Source: Anaerolineales bacterium | Lineage (GTDB): Bacteria; Chloroflexota; Anaerolineae; Anaerolineales; E44-bin32 | Direction: 5' to 3' | Assembly: GCA_030642885.1 (NCBI GenBank) | Contig: DAOWMX010000005.1 | Location: 1-23,101, forward strand | DNA: 23,101 nt | Shown: positions 7,027 to 12,651 of the stretch, piece after piece | Position numbering within the stretch: position 1 is the stretch's first letter | Layout: the number at the start of each line of letters is the position of its first letter | Translations under genes and position numbers: made by a program | Notes under the pieces: generated by a model | What the model was told of the DNA's origin: nothing | The model's database searches: none | Seen by the model: the letters and a program-made list of their open reading frames with translations, nothing else

Positions 7027-8295
7027 ATGACCGAAGATATTCGTGCTCTCTTGCAGATACCCACTTCGCGCCTGGATGCTATAAACCATCTCCTTGCAGA
7101 CCCCGACATGAAGATTATCAACGATTTCTTAGATGTGGTTGCGAAATACGGCACCCCAGAGGAAATCAATGCAAAAGCCGAAGCCGCACGGCAGATGCCC
7201 GTCTTGCGCGAGAAGGTCGCAAAAATCCACCCTGATTACTTGAAAGATTTGGACTGGCTTCAAGAACAGCGCGAAAAAGGCGCTTTCATCAGCATCGACG
7301 AATATCGCAAGAAAGTTCTCGGCGAGCGTGCCGAGAAGATGTCATTCAATGATGATTTCGCTGTCACCCTCGAGATCAGCGCCTGTCAGTACTTCCCATA
7401 TGTGATTCTAGCTGCGAAACGGGCAATCGCGGAAGGCTTAATGATGCCCGGCCGGTTCATCCGCGTGCGTCAAATGAAGGAGCAGGAAGAAGATGGTGAT
7501 CTTCCGGCTTTCGCAGCCGCCATGCAGATCATCGGCGCCAGCTACGTGGAGACCCTCGACACCAAGGGCACCGACGGATCTAACATCCATCTAGGCGGTC
7601 CCGAGACCATCACGGGGTATTTCGGTGGAGTGGGGCAGCCGAATGAGTATGCTTTGAAATGGTTGGATGAATTCCTCTACTATTACACCAACTACGGCAT
7701 CCGGCAGGTCTTGAACGTAAATCCTGGAACGGTCCTTCTCGGGTACCTTCTCCATAGACTCGGGGTTGACAATGAGTTCAAGATCTCGGTCTACATGGGG
7801 AACGACAATCCGTACGCAGCGTTCTGGACGCTTATCGGCGCCAAGCTCTTCAGTCGAGAGGATGGGACCTCGCCGTTGATCGGTTTCAATTGGAGCAACT
7901 CCATCAACAATGAGACGATGGAAATCACGGCCCAATTCAGGAAGGATCTGGGATTTGAGGATGTGGTTCGATACGAACACCATATTGTTGAGACCTATAA
8001 AAGCATCGTCCGTCAGCCTTACAACAGGCGCGATGAGTTGATCGAGATCGCCGATCATGTCGCCAATATATCCGCTAAGCACGAGGGAGCTGATCCCGAA
8101 ATAGACGTAGAGCGAGAACATCCAAGTGATATATTGGATTACTTCCGCGACAAAGATGAAATCATCGAAGCGGGGGATTGGGACCATCTAACCTTGAATT
8201 TCAGCGACAAGCTCGACTCCCTAAACAAGACCGCCTGGGCGCTGACCGAGAATGGACTCTCCTTCATCGCCGCTAAACATCTTCACGCGAAATAG
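7027..8295 (+). CDS. Unassigned 422-residue protein co-transcribed with the PanB-like gene
   Basis: I do not recognise this family. The protein is soluble and acidic-basic balanced, with no signal peptide or membrane helix. A helical N-terminal third (about 1-105, rich in E, K and R) precedes a likely alpha/beta domain. Candidate conserved stretches are LGGPETITGYFGGVGQ (189-204), NVNPGTVLLGYLLHRLG (230-246), YMGNDNPYAAFW (256-267), GFNWSNSINNETMEI (286-300) and YEHHIVETYK (316-325). The alternation of short hydrophobic strands and helices would fit a barrel, but that is a guess. A clear AAAGGAG Shine-Dalgarno lies 8 nt before the ATG. It starts 36 nt after the PanB-like gene, so the two probably share an mRNA and perhaps a pathway. 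A GCCGGCA hairpin follows the stop. Being an enzyme is inference. Confidence 0.9.
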   Translation: MTEDIRALLQIPTSRLDAINHLLADPDMKIINDFLDVVAKYGTPEEINAKAEAARQMPVLREKVAKIHPDYLKDLDWLQEQREKGAFISIDEYRKKVLGERAEKMSFNDDFAVTLEISACQYFPYVILAAKRAIAEGLMMPGRFIRVRQMKEQEEDGDLPAFAAAMQIIGASYVETLDTKGTDGSNIHLGGPETITGYFGGVGQPNEYALKWLDEFLYYYTNYGIRQVLNVNPGTVLLGYLLHRLGVDNEFKISVYMGNDNPYAAFWTLIGAKLFSREDGTSPLIGFNWSNSINNETMEITAQFRKDLGFEDVVRYEHHIVETYKSIVRQPYNRRDELIEIADHVANISAKHEGADPEIDVEREHPSDILDYFRDKDEIIEAGDWDHLTLNFSDKLDSLNKTAWALTENGLSFIAAKHLHAK

Positions 8296-8307
8296 CGATC
8301 CTTCATT

Positions 8308-8329
8308 GCCGGCACGTGGAAATGCCGGC
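8308..8329. terminator. Hairpin after the 7027 gene, possible weak terminator
   Basis: GCCGGCA (8308-8314) and TGCCGGC (8323-8329) form a 7-bp GC-rich stem with the loop CGTGGAAA. It begins 12 nt after the stop codon. No run of T follows, so it may instead attenuate transcription or protect the mRNA end ahead of the membrane-protein gene. Confidence 0.4.
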
Positions 8330-8380
8330 CCAGTAACTAGCTTTTGGGTTAGACAAGAAAGGATCCAACGATAAGAAACT

Positions 8381-8917
8381 ATGGATCCAATGGATAAGCC
8401 CATTACAGACAAAGATATCTGGGGAAGCACAGCAGTTTTCGCCATCATTGGCATTCTGCTGCTGCTTCCCCTGCTTTTTGTTTACCCAGATGTGGATTTC
8501 TTTCAATCGCCGCGGGCAGTCATAGCTGCCTCGGGGATATTTTGGGGCGTTTTGAGTGTAATCGCCTTCAGGGCATTCTGGGAGCTTTACTACCAGCACT
8601 TCTACCCCGGCTGGGTTCGTCCCCTCGCTCCGCTAAACATCTTCCTATACGCTGCATTCGGCTTGGTTTTGTGGTTCCTGGCCAATCGGTTCAATACAGT
8701 CCCTGTATTGGTATTCATTCTTCTAGGGGGGATCGAGGGCCTCTTGGAACACATAATTGGGGTTTATAGCCTGCGAATACTCGAAAAAGTACCCGTATTC
8801 AACGCGCTTAATCCTGGTCCAGTGTTCGTTTTCTCCTTCTTCGAGTACATCGTATATTGGACAATCGTAGCCTGGCTTGCGGTAGCACTGATCAAGTTCA
8901 TACCCGGCGTGTTCTAA
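8381..8917 (+). CDS. Small multi-pass membrane protein, unknown function
   Basis: 178 residues, strongly hydrophobic, with about five predicted membrane segments: near 15-36 (FAIIGILLLLPLLFVY), 47-66 (AVIAASGIFWGVLSVIAF), 83-102 (LAPLNIFLYAAFGLVLWFL), 107-129 (VPVLVFILLGGIEGLLEHIIGV) and 147-173. I recognise no family. ATGs at 8381 and 8390 are both possible and neither has a clear Shine-Dalgarno. The gene follows the 422-residue protein on the same strand after 85 nt containing a hairpin, so it may share the transcript of the PanB-like pair or be separate. If linked, it could be a transporter or membrane anchor for that pathway; this is speculation. A second hairpin follows its stop at 8947-8973. 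Confidence 0.8.
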   Translation: MDPMDKPITDKDIWGSTAVFAIIGILLLLPLLFVYPDVDFFQSPRAVIAASGIFWGVLSVIAFRAFWELYYQHFYPGWVRPLAPLNIFLYAAFGLVLWFLANRFNTVPVLVFILLGGIEGLLEHIIGVYSLRILEKVPVFNALNPGPVFVFSFFEYIVYWTIVAWLAVALIKFIPGVF

Positions 8918-8946
8918 CCTCACAAAAAAAGTAGCAAATGGCCAAT

Positions 8947-8973
8947 CGGCGGCGATGGTTTCTCCTGCCGCCG
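8947..8973. terminator. GC-rich hairpin after the membrane-protein gene
   Basis: CGGCGGC (8947-8953) and GCCGCCG (8967-8973) make a 7-bp stem with a 13-nt loop, 30 nt after the stop of the 8381 gene. There is no T run after it. A terminator or mRNA-end stabiliser is plausible by position. Confidence 0.4.
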
Positions 8974-9017
8974 CATGAAATTTAGGTGAGCAAGATTACA
9001 AATAGCAGGAACCCGAT

Positions 9018-9118
9018 AGGGCAATGCTTGCCCTCAACCGACCGGTAGTTGTCCCCCTCAGTAAGAGACGCAGCATGCTGCGTCTCTACAATGCTTCCGG
9101 TCGCAGGCGCAGCCTGCG
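9018..9118. repeat. Cluster of three perfect hairpins (dispersed palindromic repeat units)
   Basis: Within 101 nt there are three perfect inverted repeats. The first is AGGGCAA-TGC-TTGCCCT at 9018-9034. The second is a 24-bp palindrome at 9064-9087 (AGAGACGCAGCA followed directly by its reverse complement). The third is CGCAGGC-GCA-GCCTGCG at 9102-9118. The last sits in a 24-nt segment (9097-9120) that recurs inverted at 20134-20157 with 21 of 24 positions identical. None is coding. Confidence 0.8.
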
Positions 9119-9176
9119 CTTTGAGGTTTGCGCTAGGGAACAATTAGACCAATGAAGATGCTATTTTTACTTTTTT

Positions 9177-9210
9177 CCCCCTAAATCCCCCAAAGTGGGA
9201 CTGTGGGGGG
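9177..9210. repeat. C-run/G-run inverted element
   Basis: CCCCCTAAATCCCCC leads into AAAGTGGGACTG and a run of G. CCCCCA (9187-9192) pairs with TGGGGG (9204-9209). Elements of this CCCCTAAATCCCCC style are widely scattered in several bacterial genomes; the comparison is from memory. Confidence 0.5.
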
Positions 9211-9236
9211 CTTATCATCCCCAGCTCGCCCGCACT

Positions 9237-9274
9237 GAGCCCTTCGGCTCCAAATCTTTTCGCTCAGGATAAAC
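9237..9274 (-). repeat. Dispersed repeat, copy 1 (inverted relative to 11523-11550)
   Basis: Read on the minus strand it gives GTTTATCCTGAG, a 15-nt spacer, then CCGAAGGGCTC. The same 12-mer and 11-mer occur in the same order on the plus strand at 11523-11550 with a 5-nt spacer. The GAGCC-CTTC-GGCTC end (9237-9250) is itself a small hairpin. Confidence 0.65.
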
Positions 9275-9661
9275 CAAGTCGAAGTGTCGAGGGACCACTC
9301 CCCTCGCGGAGCACTCAGGGCGGAGCATGGAGCACACCCCCCGGATCAAACATCAAGCTCTCAGATCACGCCAACCATGCTAACCCGAGTAGATGTAATC
9401 ATCGTTATCGCGGACTCTTTTTCCCATTGAAACGCAATTCGGAGTAGATTGAACAGAGCCCATGTGTGGCAGTTCGACCCTCTTAGAAGAGTACGGATAG
9501 CCATTCGGAAGGGGGTGCGGGGGACGATGAAATGGTCCCCTGCAGCCCCCATGGGGGGCGAACGGGGGGAAAGAAAAATTGCAGCAACTCTCGGCACCAA
9601 CATCATCGCTGGCGTTGTGAACAATTCGTATGTTCTTCACCCCTCAATAACTAAAACCGAA

Positions 9662-9692
9662 AATCTCCCGGAGATCCATCTTCCGGGAGATT
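9662..9692 (-). terminator. Intrinsic terminator of the SH3-like lipoprotein gene
   Basis: AATCTCCCGG (9662-9671) and CCGGGAGATT (9683-9692) form a perfect 10-bp stem with an 11-nt loop, 36 nt after the lipoprotein stop. On the minus strand the stem is followed by TTCGGTTTTAG, a short T-rich tail. The plus side also has TTGTTTT, so it could work in both directions. Confidence 0.7.
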
Positions 9693-9727
9693 GTTTTCTA
9701 AGCCCTATATGACTTACAGCATTATGA

Positions 9728-10222
9728 TTATTGCGGCGGCGCTTCCAAGATGGGGACACCAGAGGCGTCACCCGTGAGCGTTACAGCCCAACTCCAAACC
9801 CAGCCATCCTTGCCCTCATCGATCCGTCGGATGTACCACCAGGTCCCATTTGTCTCGTTCTCATAACGCCCTTCAACGAATGCCCGCTGTTCCTCTAAAA
9901 AGAAATCGAGACTGTCGTAACTCTCATCCGGCCCAAAACGGACATAAGCGTTGTAATCCGCCGTGACCACAGGCTGGCCAGGCGTGGGGGTTACGGTCAT
10001 TGCAGGAGTTGGACTCTCAAGGGGTGGCGTCGGAGAGGGTGTGACGGGTGTCGGTAGTGGAGTCTGAAAAGTCGCCTGCTGAGTCTGCTCGGCATCCGCA
10101 TACGCTGTGGCGATCACCGCCTCGCTAGACCGTGTGGAGGACGCTCCAGTCCGAGCCCTACACGCGCCCACCAATATTGCCAGAGCTACCAAAAGTGCTC
10201 CAATGACATACCGTTTCAACAT
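9728..10222 (-). CDS. Lipoprotein with Thr/Pro-rich linker and SH3-like (SH3b) domain
   Basis: 164 residues from the ATG at 10222. MLKRYVIGALLVALAILVGAC is a signal peptide ending in the lipobox LVGAC (C21), so the protein is probably lipid-anchored outside the membrane. Residues about 50-85 are a linker of TPTP-type repeats. The C-terminal part (YNAYVRFGPDESYDSLDFF, RAFVEGRYENETNGTWWYIRR, GKDGWVWSWAV) matches bacterial SH3 domains, which often bind cell-envelope glycans or peptides; the ligand here is unknown. An in-frame ATG at 10276 would add 18 charged residues before the signal, so I prefer 10222, with AGGAG 12 nt upstream. It is divergent from the 10417 gene, with a terminator at 9662-9692. 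Confidence 0.82.
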   Translation of the reverse strand: MLKRYVIGALLVALAILVGACRARTGASSTRSSEAVIATAYADAEQTQQATFQTPLPTPVTPSPTPPLESPTPAMTVTPTPGQPVVTADYNAYVRFGPDESYDSLDFFLEEQRAFVEGRYENETNGTWWYIRRIDEGKDGWVWSWAVTLTGDASGVPILEAPPQ

Positions 10223-10295
10223 ATCTGTTAGATTCTCCTGACAACCTCTACGCACCAGCTGGCATAAGAGTTGCATACTATTATTAATCCGGATG

Positions 10296-10301
10296 AGTAT
10301 A
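10296..10301 (-). promoter_or_regulatory. Possible -10 box (TATACT) for the SH3-like lipoprotein
   Basis: Minus-strand TATACT 73 nt upstream of the lipoprotein start. The -35 region is poor. It would give a leader containing the AGGAG site, in contrast to the divergent 10417 gene. Confidence 0.35.
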
Positions 10302-10402
10302 CCGCAGACGAGCCATTCCTAACCATCTTATCGAAATTCAAGAAAAAATGAGGTTTTCCGATTGGTACATCTTTCCTCTCTACGTCTTCACCTGCGTCGT
10401 GC

Positions 10403-10408
10403 TATGAT
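10403..10408 (+). promoter_or_regulatory. -10 box (TATGAT) adjacent to the start of the 10417 gene
   Basis: TATGAT lies 8 nt before the ATG at 10417, with no Shine-Dalgarno between. This is one of five TANNAT boxes at 7-9 nt from an ATG in the window. No clear -35 is seen. Confidence 0.45.
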
Positions 10409-10416
10409 GCTCTTAT

Positions 10417-11406
10417 ATGGCGAGTACATCAAATGTAACCGCCGCTGCTCGCTCACGCCAAGAAGAGGTTGAAGTGCCTCCTGAAGAGACAATTGCGCAG
10501 CCGGTAGCGGAACAAGATACTGAATATCTGGCCGCATTGGAACGCCTAGAGCGCGCACAGGAACGTATGCTCTCGGCAGCTATTGCGTTCTGTGATGGGT
10601 TAATCAGCGCCGGTCAATTGCGCGCCGTTCGAGAACTCCTACGTGAACAAGAGAACAAAATCGACGCCATGGGAGGCATTCAAGCTTCCCCATTCATCGA
10701 GGAGGTTCACGATGACTCGGCTCCTCCACCACAGGAGACGAAGAGTTCAGCCCCCGTGATTGAAGAGAGTGTTGCTCAAGCAATCACAGAAGAACCCTCT
10801 ATAGAAGATATCGACGACCCGGAACTCCGCCGTCGGTTAGAAACACTTGATGGTAAGATCGCTCGCCTGGAACAGGATTTTCAACAAGGGCGGATTAATG
10901 CCTCTCAATATCGGGCTATTTACCGCCACTACATGGGGCAGCGTGAAGTCGCTCTGCGCATGCGCCAGACCTATCCAGACAGCAACCGCTGGGAGATGGT
11001 CCTGGAAGAAGGTAAAACCCGCTTCCTGCTGCAATTGAATGAAGCTGCCTGCTACAGCGTTGGTCTGTATAACATTAAATCCAAGGAACGCATCTTCGTC
11101 GATGGTGAAATGCCAGAATCAGCGGAGGATGCAATGGCGCTTTTGGGAACCTTCAGCACAAGCGATGACGAATCCCCTGATGGAAGGCTTTTCGCTACGA
11201 CATCCGACAGCGGCGAAACATTACTCCTCATCCCGGGCGCTTTCACCGTCAGCCTGGCTGTTTTCTCACAAGATCCGCCATCATGGCAAGTGCGCGCGCT
11301 TCATGAAGTGCACCGCAACTTCGAGGCTGCCAACCGGCCAGCGCTCCTGCGTGATGAAACAGAAAATCTTATCTTCCCTGATCTCAGTCGATTTATTAAA
11401 AACTGA
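10417..11406 (+). CDS. Uncharacterised 329-residue protein with duplicated helical segment
   Basis: I do not recognise the family. The N-terminus (1-135) is acidic and Pro/Glu-rich, with a helical piece LAALERLERAQERM. Two short segments resemble each other: DGLISAGQLRAVRELLREQENKI (about 60-82) and QGRINASQYRAIYRHYMGQREVA (about 157-179), each a turn with Ile followed by a long charged helix. The C-terminal half (about 190-329) looks globular (MVLEEGKTRFLLQLNEAACYSVGLYN, LLLIPGAFTVSLAVFSQDPPSW). There is no signal peptide or membrane helix, so it should be cytoplasmic. The start has a TATGAT box 8 nt upstream instead of a ribosome site. It is divergent from a lipoprotein, and repeat-rich spacers bracket the pair. 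It may be a lineage-specific regulator or scaffold; function unknown. Confidence 0.85.
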   Translation: MASTSNVTAAARSRQEEVEVPPEETIAQPVAEQDTEYLAALERLERAQERMLSAAIAFCDGLISAGQLRAVRELLREQENKIDAMGGIQASPFIEEVHDDSAPPPQETKSSAPVIEESVAQAITEEPSIEDIDDPELRRRLETLDGKIARLEQDFQQGRINASQYRAIYRHYMGQREVALRMRQTYPDSNRWEMVLEEGKTRFLLQLNEAACYSVGLYNIKSKERIFVDGEMPESAEDAMALLGTFSTSDDESPDGRLFATTSDSGETLLLIPGAFTVSLAVFSQDPPSWQVRALHEVHRNFEAANRPALLRDETENLIFPDLSRFIKN

Positions 11407-11522
11407 TTGACACTCACTTCTTTATTGATTGAACCAGCGCTTCTCTAGAATATTCTCATCATGAATAACAATCCAATCCAAGTGGGCGGAGTATTCGTTT
11501 CATCACAGGGATTTCTCGCGGA

Positions 11523-11550
11523 GTTTATCCTGAGTGGAACCGAAGGGCTC
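11523..11550 (+). repeat. Dispersed repeat, copy 2
   Basis: GTTTATCCTGAG (11523-11534), five bases, then CCGAAGGGCTC (11540-11550). Both words occur in the same order on the opposite strand at 9237-9274. GAAATGACA follows, as is common for this repeat style. Confidence 0.65.
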
Positions 11551-11779
11551 GAAATGACAAGCTGGAAATAATCTTTCCCGATCATGTCATGTCAAACGCC
11601 TGCAAGGGGTGCCTGCCCTGCGAAGCCCCCCGTTCCGCTCTGCGCCCCTCGCGGAGCATCCAGTAGGGGCGAAGCGGAGAGGGGTTTGGGGGGCGAAGTC
11701 CCCGACCGAAGGGAGTGGGGAGCGAAGTCGAACGGGTTCAGCATGACAGGTTCTTACTTGATATCATTCTGATGAGAAC

Positions 11780-11823
11780 AAAAAAGGAGAACCCAGGACG
11801 AGCTTACTCCCCGGGTTCTCCTT
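11780..11823 (-). terminator. Intrinsic terminator of the RNase PH gene
   Basis: AAGGAGAACCC (11784-11794) and GGGTTCTCCTT (11813-11823) form a perfect 11-bp stem. On the minus strand the stem runs into a tract of six T followed by GTT. It lies 33 nt after the RNase PH stop codon at 11856, the classic position and shape. Confidence 0.85.
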
Positions 11824-11855
11824 GCATCTGTGGCTGTCTATCGTTAGAAAGATGC

Positions 11856-12587
11856 TCACTGTTCTTCTAGAGCCAGTCTCTGGCTCCGAATCAATTGCCC
11901 AATCGAGCTGTTCGCCAGATGGAGCATCTGCTGCAAAGAATCAGTCGTGAAGGGTTCTCGCTCGGCTGTACCTTGAATTTCAATGAGTTCCCCTTGTTCA
12001 TTCATGACGATATTGACATCTGCTTCAGCGGCCGAATCCTCAGCATAATCAAGATCTACAATTGGAATGCCATCCAGCAGCCCGATGCTAACCGCCGCGA
12101 CCGGCGATTTAAATATACCTCCGACGGGATCGCCTGCCGTACTCAGGCTGTTCAGCGCTATAGCCAGAGCGACATACCCTCCCGTAACTGCCGCGGTTCG
12201 GGTACCGCCATCAGCCTGCAGCACATCACAATCGACAATGCAGGTGATGGGCGGAAGTTCTTCTAAGTTAAAACCTGCACGAAGGCTTCGCCCGATCATG
12301 CGGCGGATCTCCTGGCTGCGGGCTCTTGGCTTGCCGACTTCGCGCGCGGTCCGCTCTTGAGTTGCACGCGGGAGCATGGCGTATTCAGCGGTGATCCACC
12401 CTCCCTGTGCATCGCGGGCCTTCATCCACTTGGGAACCCCTTTTTCAATTGTCACGTTGCATAGCACACGCGTATCCCCCAATTCAAGAAGCACCGATCC
12501 CTCCGGGTAATCGATATAGCCCGGCGTGATCGAGATCGGTCGCAGTTCATCTACCGCGCGTCCTCCATGTCGAACGATCGTCGTCAT
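11856..12587 (-). CDS. rph: Ribonuclease PH
   Basis: 243 residues, the full family length. RNase PH trims tRNA 3' ends using phosphate and belongs to the PNPase-type exoribonucleases. Visible signatures: RHGGRAVDELRPISI at the N-terminus; ELGDTRVLCNVTIEKGVPKW; the RNA-binding RATQERTAREVGKPRARSQEIRRMIGRSLRA (about 74-104); CDVLQADGGTRTAAVTGGYVAL (about 119-140) with phosphate-site residues; and IVDLDYAEDSAAEADVNIVM with catalytic acidic residues. TTTTGGAGAAACGTAAATG gives a good Shine-Dalgarno (GGAG) for the ATG at 12587. The M3 peptidase gene ends 64 nt upstream on the same strand, so the two may form one transcript, which ends at the terminator 33 nt after the stop. The non-canonical NTPase often beside rph is absent here. 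Confidence 0.97.
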   Translation of the reverse strand: MTTIVRHGGRAVDELRPISITPGYIDYPEGSVLLELGDTRVLCNVTIEKGVPKWMKARDAQGGWITAEYAMLPRATQERTAREVGKPRARSQEIRRMIGRSLRAGFNLEELPPITCIVDCDVLQADGGTRTAAVTGGYVALAIALNSLSTAGDPVGGIFKSPVAAVSIGLLDGIPIVDLDYAEDSAAEADVNIVMNEQGELIEIQGTAEREPFTTDSLQQMLHLANSSIGQLIRSQRLALEEQ

Positions 12588-12651
12588 TTACGTTTCTCCA
12601 AAAATAATCCTGTCATTTTTAAGAGCTAATCCTTAAAGTGAGAAGGAGCCA

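Larger units (their letters stand above)
8918..9727. other. Gene-free, repeat-rich intergenic region (about 810 nt)
   Basis: No convincing gene is visible; short open frames here have no ribosome site, no recognisable motif, and run through repeats and G/C runs. The stretch holds a chain of hairpins at 8947-8973, 9018-9034, 9064-9087 and 9102-9118. It also holds a CCCCCTAAATCCCCC/GGGGGG element at 9177-9210, a GAGCCCTTCGGCTC...CTCAGGATAAAC element at 9237-9274, and G/C-run palindromes near 9520-9559. A terminator closes it at 9662-9692. The T-rich stretch 9162-9176 precedes the C-run element. This looks like an accumulation site for dispersed non-coding repeats. Confidence 0.75.
11407..11855. 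other. Gene-free, repeat-rich intergenic region (about 450 nt)
   Basis: No gene is supported. It holds a dispersed repeat copy at 11523-11550, an imperfect G/C-run inverted repeat at about 11625-11695 containing CCCCTCGCGGAGCA (11645-11658, also at 9300-9313), and CGAAGTCGAACGGGTTCAGC-like repeat words near 11724-11743. A strong terminator for RNase PH follows at 11780-11823. A 62-codon open frame at 11584-11772 runs through these repeats and is not credible. Confidence 0.7.

Noticed and set aside
7591..8187. 198-codon open frame on the minus strand
   Set aside because: It lies wholly antisense to the well-supported 7027 gene, has no ribosome site and no recognisable motif.
7027..8295. Nicotinate phosphoribosyltransferase or other NAD/CoA enzyme
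   Set aside because: Considered because of the neighbouring panB, but none of the expected active-site motifs is visible, so I left it unassigned.
9018..9118. Possible CRISPR array
   Set aside because: The units are different hairpins without a common repeat or regular spacers, and no cas gene is present.
9361..9712. Several overlapping 85-90-codon open frames on both strands
   Set aside because: They run through G/C-run palindromes and repeat sequence, lack ribosome sites and resemble no protein.
11584..11772. 62-codon plus-strand open frame
   Set aside because: It is translated repeat sequence (Pro/Arg/Gly-rich) inside the imperfect inverted repeat.
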